Positions 1 through 8,984 of a stretch of DNA of 64,000 nucleotides are shown here, one piece after another; position 1 is the stretch's first letter, and the number at the start of each line of letters is the position of its first letter. The stretch spans positions 124,001-188,000 of the forward strand of contig NZ_JALHMP010000005.1 in NCBI RefSeq assembly GCF_022843985.1. The letters are read 5' to 3'. The notes beneath the pieces were generated by a model, which was not told the origin of the DNA, made no database searches, and was given only the letters and a program-made list of their open reading frames with translations. This DNA comes from Phreatobacter sp. (GTDB lineage Bacteria > Pseudomonadota > Alphaproteobacteria > Rhizobiales > Phreatobacteraceae). Made by a program: the position numbers and the translations under genes.

Positions 1-348
1 AACCTGACCGATGACGAGGCCCGCGCGCGCCCGCGCGGCTTCCTCGCCGACGAGCTCGTCGGCCGGCTCGCCGCCTCGAGGCCCGCCGGTTTCACGATGG
101 TCGCGATCATCGAGCGTCCCGGAGACCCGACCAACGACGTGACACGCCAGTGGGATGGCGAGGACAGCCGCCCCACCGTCGAGCTCGGCACGCTGCATGT
201 CCGCGCGCCGGCCGAGGCGGCACGCTGCGACGGCACGATCTTCGCCCCGACGATCCTCGCCGACGGCATCACGGGACCGGCTGACGATCCGATGTTCGCG
301 ATCCGCACCCCCGCCTATGCGATCTCGATCACCAAGCGGCAGAACTGA
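1..348 (+). CDS. Catalase-related peroxidase (SrpA-like), C-terminal part
   Basis: The open frame enters from the left edge in frame 1, so only the last 115 residues are visible. The end reads like the C-terminus of the small heme catalase family (SrpA/catalase-like): a stretch with DGTIFAPTILADGI, then SDDPMF-like DDPMFAIRTPAYAIS and a basic tail. In the family this region follows the heme Tyr and packs on the heme pocket. The heme ligand and distal His lie outside the window and cannot be checked. The gene is followed by a GC-rich hairpin and converges on the TadG-like gene. The family call rests on this tail alone. Confidence 0.7.
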   Translation, partial: NLTDDEARARPRGFLADELVGRLAASRPAGFTMVAIIERPGDPTNDVTRQWDGEDSRPTVELGTLHVRAPAEAARCDGTIFAPTILADGITGPADDPMFAIRTPAYAISITKRQN

Positions 349-386
349 GCGCTGCGCGCCGGCGACGGCCCGCCACTCCGCATGAG

Positions 387-417
387 AAGCGGCCCGCGGC
401 GACAACCGCGGGCCGTT
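387..417. terminator. Hairpin between convergent genes, first of two similar copies
   Basis: A perfect 9-bp stem GGCCCGCGG/CCGCGGGCC (391-399 with 406-414) extends by a C-G, a G-T and an A-T pair. It sits between the 3' ends of the catalase-like gene and the TadG-like gene and could end transcription from both sides. There is no strong T-run. A nearly identical hairpin with the same GTTCCATG flank occurs at 1901-1930. Confidence 0.5.
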
Positions 418-448
418 CCATGTCGCGATGAGGAGACCGCGGCGGGCG

Positions 449-1663
449 CTACTGCGTCAGCCGAACGCTGGTCGTGCTTCCCGACGAGGATGACAGGCCG
501 CTGTTGGTCGAGAGCCTCCAGTCGAGGCTGTTGAAGATGATCGTGTTGGAGACGATCTGGATCCGCGAACCGTTGACGGTGGAGGTCGAGTTCCACGTGA
601 GGTCGCGGCGCGGCAGGTAGATGAGACCGGATATCTCCTCGCTTACCGAGGAGTTAAATACATACTGGGTCGTGTTCGTGCTGGTGCTCGGCTCGAACAT
701 GAGGATGTTGGCATAGGGGCCGGTGGTCGGGGCGGAGAGCCTGGCGGTGAGACCGCCGTTGAAGCGGATCTCCGAATTGGTGTCGGGGAAATAGAAGGTG
801 ACGCCGGTCCCTTCGATGATCGCGTTGGAATTGATCACCATCCGGCCCTTGATGATGTGCAGGCCCGGTTGGAACACGATGCGCGGTGCGCCGTTGAAGT
901 TCAGGTCGCACCAGACTGACCCAGCCGGCATGGTGTGGAACCCGCCACCGGGTGGCGGGTCATAGACCCGCTTCGTATTGGTACAGCTTCCGACCGAAGG
1001 CTTAGGCAGTTTGCCGTCATAGGGATCGCTGGCCGCTGCGCAATTGGTTTGAATCGGCAGGGGGCTTGAAGTATTCTTGATGATATTGCCGCCCTGAATG
1101 CAGAAAGTCTTCAGGTTCAGCGTGGTGCCGGCGTTGAAGATGGCGGCGGGGGACGCGGTAGAGCGGACGTGAACCTCGCAGTCCGGCGCGTTGATCCTGG
1201 CGCCGGAATTGACCAGCAGAGCCTGCGATGTGTTCGGGGCGAGCGCGAAAATGCAGGGCAGAGCCGCACCCCCCGTCGAGGTGGTCGTGCGAATGGCGGT
1301 CGCCTTGGCCGAGATGGCGACGGCACTGGTGCCGACCACTGCCATCAGGGTCGTGGGAATCGTCGCTGTTGCCGTTCCCGAAACCGCATTCCCGTCGAGC
1401 GCGAAACGCGCGGTCGCACCGGCGACGGTGGACTGACCCTTGAAGTAGTTCGCTGCGGTCGTGAGTTCGGCGCCGTTGGTGCGGGCGCCTGCGAGCACGG
1501 AGGCGTCGAGCGTCGCCTGGAGCACGGCCGTCTGCTGAGCAATGCGCGAATAGTCGACACCGGCGCCGACCGTAGCGAGGAGAGGCAGGGCGGCGAGGGC
1601 GAAGGTTATCGCGATGTTGCCGCTGGTTTCCGGAATGAAGCGTTTAAAAAAGGTCGTCAACAC
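449..1663 (-). CDS. TadE/TadG-like pilus-assembly family protein
   Basis: The N-terminus carries the Tad signature: a short basic stretch, then SGNIAITFALAALPLLATVG as a single membrane segment and GVDYSR just after it, a hallmark of TadG/TadE proteins that are inserted in the inner membrane with the rest in the periplasm. The remaining ~350 residues are Ser/Thr/Asn-rich with repeated short hydrophobic strands and may form a beta-rich passenger. I favour the GTG start at 1663 because GGGGAG lies 6 nt upstream; an ATG at 1690 adds nine residues but has no ribosome site. No other tad/flp gene is nearby, so this is a solitary member and its role in a pilus is unproven. Confidence 0.75.
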   Translation of the reverse strand: MLTTFFKRFIPETSGNIAITFALAALPLLATVGAGVDYSRIAQQTAVLQATLDASVLAGARTNGAELTTAANYFKGQSTVAGATARFALDGNAVSGTATATIPTTLMAVVGTSAVAISAKATAIRTTTSTGGAALPCIFALAPNTSQALLVNSGARINAPDCEVHVRSTASPAAIFNAGTTLNLKTFCIQGGNIIKNTSSPLPIQTNCAAASDPYDGKLPKPSVGSCTNTKRVYDPPPGGGFHTMPAGSVWCDLNFNGAPRIVFQPGLHIIKGRMVINSNAIIEGTGVTFYFPDTNSEIRFNGGLTARLSAPTTGPYANILMFEPSTSTNTTQYVFNSSVSEEISGLIYLPRRDLTWNSTSTVNGSRIQIVSNTIIFNSLDWRLSTNSGLSSSSGSTTSVRLTQ

Positions 1664-1690
1664 AGGGAACTCCCCGAACGTTTGAATCAT

Positions 1691-2186
1691 GACGTGTCAT
1701 CATGCTGTCGACCGGTGAATCGGCGTTTAATGAAGGGTAGCATTTGCCCGGCGTCTCAACCGAGGATACGCCTTGGTGAATACAGCATTAATCATCATCT
1801 CGGCGCACTGGGGCGATGTCGGCCTTGCCGATGCTGCTGCAAGAGCGGCGGGTGCGGCCCGATGCGCGGGTTACAGGCGCTCTGGCCGTCGGCCAGGACA
1901 AACGGCCCGCGGCGGCGGCCGCGGGCCGTTCCATGCAGGCGGCCATGAGGAGCTTGGGGACCGGCCGCCCCGCCGCCCGGCGGCACCGCTCTTGCCCGGC
2001 GGCAGCCTTGTCCGGACGGACCAGTGCCGGGATGCGTCCACATCCCGGCGGGCCGCCGCCGTCCCGTTCCGGAACATCCGGCCGCCCTTGCCACGTGCCT
2101 CGCAAGGGCAGGGCCCGGACGCGGGTTTCGTGCCATCACGGCCTGTCCCGCTTGCGGACGGGGTGAAGGAACCGTAAACGCCGCGC
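1691..2186. other. Intergenic region, 496 bp
   Basis: This lies between the divergent TadG-like and hrpB genes. The 1700-1800 part is relatively A/T-rich and probably holds the leftward promoter. The rest is very GC-rich and contains the second copy of the GGCCCGCGG hairpin. Open frames here have no recognisable product and no good ribosome site, and I see no convincing gene. Confidence 0.5.
1901..1930. repeat. 12-bp perfect hairpin, second copy
   Basis: AACGGCCCGCGG (1901-1912) pairs perfectly with CCGCGGGCCGTT (1919-1930) around a 6-nt loop. The stem core and the downstream GTTCCATG are shared with the hairpin at 387-417, and ATGAGGAG follows shortly after in both. This suggests a dispersed element or a recurring terminator design. 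Confidence 0.5.
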
Positions 2187-4646
2187 GTGACCCTCCCGGC
2201 CCTCCCCATCGACGCCGTCCTTCCCGCCCTGAAAGCCGCGCTGGCGGCGGGGCCGCGCGCCGTGGTCGTCGCCCCGCCGGGGGCCGGCAAGTCGACGCGG
2301 GTGCCGCTGGAACTGATGGCCGAGTCCTGGACCGGGACGGGGAAGATCCTGGTGCTGGAGCCGCGCCGGATCGCCGCCCGCGCCGTCGCCGACCGCATGG
2401 CCAGGACGCTCGGCGAGGAGGTCGGGGGACGGGTCGGCCTGAGGGTGCGCTTCGGCTCGAAGGTTTCGGCGCGGACGCGGGTCGAGGTCGTCACCGAAGG
2501 GATCTTCACCCGCATGATCCTCGACGATCCCGCGCTGACCGGCATCGCCGCCGTGCTCTTCGACGAGTTCCACGAGCGCAGCCTCGATGCCGATCTCGGC
2601 CTCGCCCTTGCCCTCGACGCCCAGGGTGCCCTGCGCGAGGACCTGCGCATCCTCGTGATGTCGGCGACGCTGGACGGGGCGCGGGTGGCGCGGCTCCTCG
2701 GCGGTGCGCCGCTGATCGAGAGCGCCGGGCGCGCCTTTCCTGTCATGACGCGCCATGTCGGCCGCGACCCCGCGGCCCGGCTCGAGGAGGAGGTGGCGCG
2801 GGTGGTGCGCCGGGCGCTCGCCGAGGAAGCCGGTTCGGCGCTGGTCTTCCTGCCCGGCGCCGCCGAAATCCGCCGCACCGCCGATCTTCTCGCCGCGACC
2901 GTGAAGGATCCGGCGGTCGACATCGTGCAGCTCTTCGGCGCCCTCGACCGCGAGGTCCAGGACCGCGCCATCGCGCCCGCGCCCGCGGGGCGGCGCAAGG
3001 TGGTGCTGGCGACCTCTATCGCTGAGACCTCGCTGACCATCGAGGGGGTGCGGGTGGTGGTGGATTGCGGCCTCGCCCGCGTCCCGCGCTTCGAGCCGGA
3101 TCTCGGGCTGACGCGGCTGGAGACGGTGCGCGTGTCGCGCGCCGCCGCCGACCAGCGCCGCGGCCGCGCCGGCCGCACCGAGCCGGGCGTCTGCTACCGG
3201 CTGTGGGACGAGGCGCAGGAGGGGGCCTTCCCGGCCTATGCGACGCCGGAAATCCTCGCCGCCGACCTCTCCTCCTTCCTGCTTGACTGTGCCGCCTGGG
3301 GCGTCACCGATCCCGCGACGCTGGGCTTTCTCGATCCGCCGCCCAGGCCGGCGCTGAACGAGGCCCGCGCCCTGCTGGAGAGCCTCGGCGCCCTTGATGC
3401 CGTCGGCTGCATCACCGCCGAGGGCAAGCTCTTGCGCGGCCTGCCGCTGGCGCCGCGTCTGGCGCGCATGGTGGTGGATGCCAGCGCCCGCGGCGAGGGG
3501 CGGCTGGCGGCCGATCTTGCCCTGCTCGTCTCCGAACGCGGTCTTGGCGGCGACGATGTCCATCTCGGCCACCGCCTCGACCGGCTCAGGACCGACCGCT
3601 CGCGCCGCGCCGAGGATGCGCGGCGGATGGCGGCGGGCTGGCTGGGCGACGTGACTTCCGCGCCTGATACCGGCTCCGGGCCGGAGCGGGCCGGCGCCGT
3701 GCTGGCGCTCGCCTTCCCCGACCGCATCGCCCGGGCCCGCGGCAAGGAAGGCGACTTCGTCCTCGCCAACGGTCGGGGCGGTTCGGTGGATGCGGCCTCG
3801 CCCCTGGCGCGCGAGTCCTTCCTGGCGGTGGCGGAGATCGGCGGCGTCGCGGCCCGGGCCCGCATCCTCTCCGCCGCGCCGATCAGCCTCGCCGAGATCG
3901 AGGAGGGATTCGCCGACAGGATCGAGACGCGTGAGGAGGTGACCTTTGACAGGGGAGCGGCAGCTTTGCGGGCGCGGCGCGTGCGCCGCCTCGGCGCCGT
4001 GAGCCTCGGGGAGCAGACGCTCGCCGTGCCGCCGACCGAGGCGAGCGCCCGGGCGCTCGCCGAAGGCATCGCGCAGCTCGGCCTTTCCCGCCTGCCCTGG
4101 TCGAAGCCGCAACTGGCGCTGCGCCACCGCATCTCCTTCCTGCGCCGCGTCGACGAGACTTTTCCCGATCTCTCCGACGATGCCCTCGCCGCCACCGTCG
4201 CCGACTGGCTGGTGCCGCATATCCTCGGCAGGACGGCCCTGGCGCAGATCGGCGCCGATGACCTGGGCAACGCCCTTGACCAATTGGTCCCGTGGGACCT
4301 GAAACGGCGGATCGACACCGATCTGCCCAGCCATTTCGACGCGCCTTCCGGCCAGCGCCATCCGATCACCTATGAGGGCGAGGAGCCGGTCCTGTCGATC
4401 CGCGTGCAGGAACTGTTCGGGCTCGCCGTGCATCCGAGCGTCGCCCGCGGCAAGATCCCGCTGGTGGTGGAGCTCCTGTCACCCGCCCATCGTCCGGTGC
4501 AGGTCACCCGCGACCTGCCTGGCTTCTGGAAGGGCTCCTACCAGGCGGTGAAATCAGAGATGAAGGGCCGCTATCCCCGCCATCCCTGGCCGGATGATCC
4601 TGCCGCGGCGGCGGCGACGCACCGGGCCAAGCCGCGGGGGACGTGA
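2187..4646 (+). CDS. hrpB: ATP-dependent helicase HrpB
   Basis: This 819-residue DExH-box helicase has the HrpB layout. Walker A GAGKST is at residues 32-37, DEFH at 126-129, SAT about 40 residues later, and QRRGRAGR (motif VI) ends the second RecA domain. The long helicase-associated region ends in the HrpB-specific tail with LPGFWKGSY and a PRHPWPDDP motif. Length fits the family (about 800-850). HrpB is a predicted cytoplasmic RNA helicase of unclear substrate in E. coli. The start is GTG, which leaves the Walker A at the expected distance. It stands alone, with divergent and convergent neighbours. Confidence 0.93.
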   Translation: MTLPALPIDAVLPALKAALAAGPRAVVVAPPGAGKSTRVPLELMAESWTGTGKILVLEPRRIAARAVADRMARTLGEEVGGRVGLRVRFGSKVSARTRVEVVTEGIFTRMILDDPALTGIAAVLFDEFHERSLDADLGLALALDAQGALREDLRILVMSATLDGARVARLLGGAPLIESAGRAFPVMTRHVGRDPAARLEEEVARVVRRALAEEAGSALVFLPGAAEIRRTADLLAATVKDPAVDIVQLFGALDREVQDRAIAPAPAGRRKVVLATSIAETSLTIEGVRVVVDCGLARVPRFEPDLGLTRLETVRVSRAAADQRRGRAGRTEPGVCYRLWDEAQEGAFPAYATPEILAADLSSFLLDCAAWGVTDPATLGFLDPPPRPALNEARALLESLGALDAVGCITAEGKLLRGLPLAPRLARMVVDASARGEGRLAADLALLVSERGLGGDDVHLGHRLDRLRTDRSRRAEDARRMAAGWLGDVTSAPDTGSGPERAGAVLALAFPDRIARARGKEGDFVLANGRGGSVDAASPLARESFLAVAEIGGVAARARILSAAPISLAEIEEGFADRIETREEVTFDRGAAALRARRVRRLGAVSLGEQTLAVPPTEASARALAEGIAQLGLSRLPWSKPQLALRHRISFLRRVDETFPDLSDDALAATVADWLVPHILGRTALAQIGADDLGNALDQLVPWDLKRRIDTDLPSHFDAPSGQRHPITYEGEEPVLSIRVQELFGLAVHPSVARGKIPLVVELLSPAHRPVQVTRDLPGFWKGSYQAVKSEMKGRYPRHPWPDDPAAAAATHRAKPRGT

Positions 4647-4741
4647 GGGGCGGCCCAACGACCCGTCCGCGGTGAGGCGCACGGCACAGTGCAAGTGCGT
4701 CGTTCGAGGCAGGGCTGCTCGTGCAGCGACAGGCCGGAGCC

Positions 4742-5722
4742 TCACGGCGTGATGAGGATGGCCCCTGTGGTGGCCCGCGCCTCCGCCGCCCTGTGGGCCG
4801 CGGCGATGTCGGCAAGAGCGAAACGCGCGCCGATGTCGACGGCGACATGCCCCGCGGCGATGGCGGCGAAGAGCTCGGCGGCATTCTCGCGGAACACCGC
4901 GGGGTCGGCATTGTGCGGGAAGACCGAGGGACGGGTGAGGAAGAGACAGCCCTTCTTGTTGAGGAGTTCCGGATGGATGTCCGGCGCCGGCCCTGAGGCC
5001 GCGCCATAGGAGACCATGAGGCCGAAGGGCTGGATGCAGTCGAGGGACTTCAGGAACGTGTCCTTGCCGACGGCGTCATAAACCACCCGCGCCTTGCGGC
5101 CGCCGGTGGCGGCGAGCATCGCCGCCGGCCAGTCCTCCTGCCGGTAGTCGATGGCGTGGTCGGCGCCGATGCGCCTCGCCAGCGCGCATTTCTCCGGTCC
5201 GCCGGCGGTGGCGATGACTTCGGCGCCGAGCGCCTTGCCCCAGCGCACCAGGATCTGACCGACGCCGCCTGCCGCCGAATGGACGAGAATGAGGTCGCCG
5301 GGCGCGACCCGGTGGGTCTTGCGCAGCAGGTACTGGGCGGTCAGCCCCTTGAAGATGAGCGTCGCGGCAGCCTCGTCCGAGACGTCGGCGGGCAGTTTCA
5401 CGAGGCGCTCGGCCGGCACGATGCGGCGGTCGGCATAGGCACCGATGCCGGCATTGATATAGGCGACGCGGTCTCCGGGGGCGACGGCGGTGACGTCCGG
5501 CCCGACGGCCTCGACCACGCCGGCCGCCTCGTGGCCGAGCCCGGTCGGCGTGGGCAGCGGATAGGTGCCGCGGCGCTGGTAGACGTCGATGAAGTTGAAG
5601 CCGATGGCGGTCTGGCGCAGTTGCACCTGCCCCGGGCCGGGCGGCGGCAGGTCGAGCGTCTCGATCGCCATCACCTCGGGGTCGCCGAAGCTGTGAAGCT
5701 GGACCGCGCGTGCCGTCGCCAT
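4742..5722 (-). CDS. Zinc-independent quinone oxidoreductase (NADPH)
   Basis: This 326-residue MDR-superfamily protein matches bacterial quinone oxidoreductases (QorA type). It has the N-terminal GroES-like fold with GHEAAGVVEAVG, and a Rossmann dinucleotide site in HSAAGGVGQ (AxxGGxG pattern). It lacks the structural zinc cysteines of true alcohol dehydrogenases. Expected role: one- or two-electron reduction of quinones or alpha,beta-enals with NADPH in the cytosol. The ATG at 5722 is chosen because GAGGGAGA lies just upstream and it gives the family length; the frame stays open further upstream. It is transcribed away from mvaB, with which it shares a ~140-bp promoter region. Confidence 0.88.
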   Translation of the reverse strand: MATARAVQLHSFGDPEVMAIETLDLPPPGPGQVQLRQTAIGFNFIDVYQRRGTYPLPTPTGLGHEAAGVVEAVGPDVTAVAPGDRVAYINAGIGAYADRRIVPAERLVKLPADVSDEAAATLIFKGLTAQYLLRKTHRVAPGDLILVHSAAGGVGQILVRWGKALGAEVIATAGGPEKCALARRIGADHAIDYRQEDWPAAMLAATGGRKARVVYDAVGKDTFLKSLDCIQPFGLMVSYGAASGPAPDIHPELLNKKGCLFLTRPSVFPHNADPAVFRENAAELFAAIAAGHVAVDIGARFALADIAAAHRAAEARATTGAILITP

Positions 5723-5861
5723 GGGCGTGTCTCCCTCGTGTCGTCTCTCGTTGCCGCTTTCGGCGGAGCGCGATGCTATGCCATGGCGCAGGGCGCGCCG
5801 CCATCCGGCCGTCTTGCCATGGCCGTCGTCTTTGTCGACAAACACGGGGCGGAGGAATGCC

Positions 5862-6779
5862 ATGACGAAGACGCCACGCTCGGTCGCCATCATCGAGGTC
5901 GCCCCGCGCGACGGGCTGCAGAACGAGAAGGTCATGGTCTCGACGGAGGACAAGATCAGCCTCGTCGAGCGCTCCTTCGCCGCCGGCTTCCGCCACGTCG
6001 AGGCGGTGTCCTTCGCCAATCCGAAGCGGGTGCCGCAAATGGCGGATGCGGAAGGCGTGATGGCAGGTCTCGGGCCGCGCCGGGCCGGCCGCAACCTGAT
6101 CGGCCTCGCCCTCAATGCGCGCGGTGCCGAGCGGGCCGTGGCGGCGGAGTGCAGCCAGATCAATTATGTCGTGGTGGCTTCCGAGACCTTCGCCAACCGC
6201 AACCAGAACGCCTCGGTGGAGGATCTGGTGAAGGGCACGCGCGAGGTCGCGGCCATCGCGCGCGCGGCGGGCGTGCCCCTGTCCATCTCCCTCGCCACGG
6301 CCTTCGGCTGCCCCTTCGACGGCGAGGTGCCGGTGGAGCGGGTCATGGGGATCGTCGAAGAACTCCTGCAGAGCGATCCCTTCGATATCGGTTTCGCCGA
6401 CACGATCGGCTGCGCGGTGCCGCCGCAGGTGACGGAGATGCTGGGGCGCGCGCGCGCGATGTCATCCACGGTGAAGTGGCGCTGCCATTTCCACGACACG
6501 CGCAATACCGGCGTCGCCAATGCCATCGCCGCGGTGGAGGCGGGGGTCGACTTCCTCGACGCCTCGACCGGCGGGGTCGGCGGCTGTCCCTTCGCCCCCG
6601 CGGCGACCGGCAATGTCGCGACCGAAGACCTTGTCTATGTCTTCAATCGCATGGGAATCGAGACCGGCCTCGCCATCGACAGGCTGCTCGACACCTCGCG
6701 CTGGCTCGCCGGCGTGCTCGGCAAGCCGCTGCCCTCGGCCCTCGGCCGCGCCGGCGTGTTCCCGGCCCGGGCGGCCTGA
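5862..6779 (+). CDS. Hydroxymethylglutaryl-CoA lyase
   Basis: This 305-residue TIM-barrel enzyme of the HMGL-like family would cleave (S)-3-hydroxy-3-methylglutaryl-CoA to acetyl-CoA and acetoacetate, the last step of leucine breakdown. APRDGLQNE near the N-terminus carries the metal-binding Asp and catalytic Arg. HFHDT holds metal-ligand histidines, and GVGGCPFAPAATGN contains the conserved Cys loop. GGAGGA at 5851-5856 sits 5 nt before the ATG, which fixes the start. The PLP-dependent dehydratase begins 1 nt after the stop, so the two are probably co-transcribed. Related acyl-lyases of this family cannot be fully excluded. Confidence 0.88.
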   Translation: MTKTPRSVAIIEVAPRDGLQNEKVMVSTEDKISLVERSFAAGFRHVEAVSFANPKRVPQMADAEGVMAGLGPRRAGRNLIGLALNARGAERAVAAECSQINYVVVASETFANRNQNASVEDLVKGTREVAAIARAAGVPLSISLATAFGCPFDGEVPVERVMGIVEELLQSDPFDIGFADTIGCAVPPQVTEMLGRARAMSSTVKWRCHFHDTRNTGVANAIAAVEAGVDFLDASTGGVGGCPFAPAATGNVATEDLVYVFNRMGIETGLAIDRLLDTSRWLAGVLGKPLPSALGRAGVFPARAA

Positions 6780-6780
6780 C

Positions 6781-7758
6781 ATGACCCCTTTCACCCTCGA
6801 GGAACTCACCGCTGCCCATGCCCTGGTGCGGACGGCCATGCCGCCGACACCCGCCTTCGCCTGGCCGCTGCTCGCCGCCCGCTATGGCTGCGAGGTCGTC
6901 GTCAAGCACGAGAACCACACGCCGACCGGCGCCTTCAAGGTGCGCGGCGGGCTCGTCTATGTCGACCGCCTCGCGCGCGAGCGCCCGCACGTCAAGGGCA
7001 TTGTCTCCGCCACCCGCGGCAATCACGGCCAGAGCCTCGCCTTCGCCGCCCGGCGCGTCGGCCTGCCGGTGGTCATCGTCGTGCCGCACGGCAATTCGGT
7101 GGAGAAGAATGCGGCGATGAAGGCCTTCGGTGCCGAACTGGTCGAGCATGGCCGCGACTTCGACGAGGCGCGGGCGCGGGCCGTGGAGATCGCCGGCGAG
7201 CGTGGCTACGAATTCGCCGCCTCCTTCCAGCGCGACCTCGTCATGGGTGTCGGCACCTATGCGCTGGAGCTGTTCACGGCCCACCCGGATCTCGACGTCG
7301 TCTATGTGCCGATCGGCCTCGGCTCTGGAATCTGCGGCGTCATCGGCGCCCGCGATCTCCTCGGTCTTGCGACCGAGGTCGTCGCCGTCGTGGCCGAGAA
7401 CGCCCCCGCCTACGCGCTGTCGCTGGCGGCGGGGCGGGTGGTGGAGACCAATGACGCGACAAGCTTTGCGGACGGCATGGCGGTGCGGATCCCCAACGCG
7501 GAGGCTTTCGCGCTGATCGCCCGCGGCGCGGCGCGCTGCGTCACGGTCTCCGAGGACGCCATCGCCGAGGCGATGCGCGTCTACTGGACCGATACCCACA
7601 ATGCGGCCGAGGGGGCAGGCGCCGCCGCGCTCGCGGCGCTGGCGCGGGAGGCCGGTGGGCTCAAGGGCCGGAAGGCGGGGGTCATCCTGTCGGGCCAGAA
7701 CGTCGACCTGTTGGTGATGAGCGCGGTCCTCGCTGGGAGAACACCCGTGCCGGCCTGA
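6781..7758 (+). CDS. PLP-dependent threonine dehydratase-like enzyme
   Basis: This 325-residue fold-type II PLP enzyme has the Schiff-base lysine in TGAFKVRGG, the phosphate and substrate loop SATRGNHGQS, and a glycine-rich PLP-phosphate loop around PIGLGSGICG. It has no ACT regulatory domain, so it resembles catabolic threonine/serine dehydratases (threonine to 2-oxobutyrate plus ammonia) or the hydroxyectoine-pathway EutB dehydratase. No other ectoine genes are near, so I prefer the general call. It starts 1 nt after the HMG-CoA lyase stop, which suggests coupled amino-acid catabolism. Confidence 0.85.
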   Translation: MTPFTLEELTAAHALVRTAMPPTPAFAWPLLAARYGCEVVVKHENHTPTGAFKVRGGLVYVDRLARERPHVKGIVSATRGNHGQSLAFAARRVGLPVVIVVPHGNSVEKNAAMKAFGAELVEHGRDFDEARARAVEIAGERGYEFAASFQRDLVMGVGTYALELFTAHPDLDVVYVPIGLGSGICGVIGARDLLGLATEVVAVVAENAPAYALSLAAGRVVETNDATSFADGMAVRIPNAEAFALIARGAARCVTVSEDAIAEAMRVYWTDTHNAAEGAGAAALAALAREAGGLKGRKAGVILSGQNVDLLVMSAVLAGRTPVPA

Positions 7759-7823
7759 TGCGGCGGGCCGCCGGCTTGCGCCGCAGGCCGTCCGATCCCA
7801 GCTATGACCGCGGAGATTTTGTG

Positions 7824-8288
7824 ATGATCCATCTGCGCTGGCTCGTGCTCGGCCTGATCGCCTTGCCCTTCCTGGAACTCGCCGCCTTCTTCTTCGTGGC
7901 GGGCCAGATCGGCTTTCTCGGCGCCCTGTTCGGGGTTGTCCTCACCTCCTTCCTCGGCATCGTGCTGCTGAAGGGCGGAGCGAAGCTCCTCTTTGCCCAG
8001 ATGGTGCGTTCGGGCGGCGTCGTGCTGATGAGCGGCGAGGCGGCGCGCAGCGGCATGCTGACCGCCTTTGCGGGCCTCCTCCTCGCCATTCCCGGCTTCG
8101 TCACCGACGTGATCGCTGTGATCCTGCTCATCCCGGCGCTGCGCGGCTTTCTCTCCGGCGGCGGCCTGACCCGGACCGGACAGGGCCCGCCACCGCCCGG
8201 CGTCGTCGATCTCGAACCCGCCGACTGGCGTGAGGAGCGCCGGCCGCCCGGCGCCGATCCGCGGCTGGGCCCACCGGGCCAGCGCTGA
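7824..8288 (+). CDS. fxsA: FxsA family membrane protein
   Basis: This 154-residue membrane protein belongs to the FxsA family (E. coli FxsA suppresses F-plasmid exclusion of phage T7). It begins with a hydrophobic segment ending in [12 protein letters not shown], followed by a second segment with [11 protein letters not shown] and a third with [23 protein letters not shown] and PGFVTD are family hallmarks. The C-terminal 35 residues are proline-rich and likely cytoplasmic. GGAG at 7812-7815 supports the ATG at 7824; a GTG directly before it would add one residue. In many alphaproteobacteria fxsA lies beside secB, as here. Confidence 0.88.
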   Translation: MIHLRWLVLGLIALPFLELAAFFFVAGQIGFLGALFGVVLTSFLGIVLLKGGAKLLFAQMVRSGGVVLMSGEAARSGMLTAFAGLLLAIPGFVTDVIAVILLIPALRGFLSGGGLTRTGQGPPPPGVVDLEPADWREERRPPGADPRLGPPGQR

Positions 8289-8398
8289 TATCGGCCCCCA
8301 GCCTTGCCCGCACCGGTCCTCGCGTGCTAGCGAGCCCGCCTCGGATCGATGAGACCACCTCGAAGCCGCCCGACTGCGGCGCCACCGGAGACTTCCTG

Positions 8399-8884
8399 AT
8401 GACCCCGAACGGCGACACCGCCCTCGACGCGGCCCCGCAGCTCAATGTGCTCGCCCAATATGTGCGCGACTTCTCCTTCGAGAACCGCAATGCCCCGCGC
8501 TCGCTGATGCCGCAGAGCGACCAGCCGGCCATCAATATCCAGATCAACGTCAACGCCAATCCGATGAGCGAGCAGGAGTTCCAGATCGAGCTCACCATCG
8601 ACGGCGACGCCAAGACCAAGGAAATGACGCTCTTCAAGTTCGAGCTCATTTTTGGCGGCATCTTCCGGATCGCCAACGTGCCGCAGGAGGCCGTTCATCC
8701 GATCGTGCTGATCGAGTGTCCGCGCCTTCTCTTCCCCTTTGCCCGCCAGATCATCGCCAATGCGACGCGCGACGGCGGCTTCCCGCCGCTCTATCTCGAC
8801 CCCGTCGATTTCGCCGCCCTCTATCGCCAGCGCATGGCCGAGACAGGCGGCCAGATGCCGGGCGGCGGGCCGCTGACGCAGTGA
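8399..8884 (+). CDS. secB: Protein-export chaperone SecB
   Basis: This 161-residue protein matches SecB, the tetrameric cytoplasmic chaperone that keeps preproteins unfolded and delivers them to SecA. After a variable start come [10 protein letters not shown] (family core strand), [18 protein letters not shown], and the C-terminal region [32 protein letters not shown], typical of alphaproteobacterial SecB. The ATG at 8399 gives the usual length. It lies 110 bp downstream of fxsA and is followed by a strong intrinsic terminator. Confidence 0.97.
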   Translation: MTPNGDTALDAAPQLNVLAQYVRDFSFENRNAPRSLMPQSDQPAINIQINVNANPMSEQEFQIELTIDGDAKTKEMTLFKFELIFGGIFRIANVPQEAVHPIVLIECPRLLFPFARQIIANATRDGGFPPLYLDPVDFAALYRQRMAETGGQMPGGGPLTQ

Positions 8885-8910
8885 TCCGTCCCTGAAGGCA
8901 GGAACGCGCA

Positions 8911-8935
8911 AGCCGGGCCCCGTGCCCGGCTTTTT
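8911..8935 (+). terminator. Intrinsic terminator of secB
   Basis: GCCGGGC (8912-8918) pairs with GCCCGGC (8924-8930) around a 5-nt loop and is followed directly by TTTTT (8931-8935). It lies 27 bp after the secB stop. This is the cleanest Rho-independent terminator in the window. Confidence 0.88.
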
Positions 8936-8984
8936 CGCGGGTGGGCCGGGCCACCGCCGATCACCGCGAAGGGGCTGCTCCGCC

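Noticed and set aside
1773..2177. Rightward open frame of 134 codons before hrpB
   Set aside because: Low-complexity product, no ribosome site, and it spans the 1901-1930 hairpin.
2136..4433. Leftward open frame opposite hrpB
   Set aside because: Antisense to all helicase motifs of hrpB; Gly/Arg-rich shadow without recognisable family or ribosome site.
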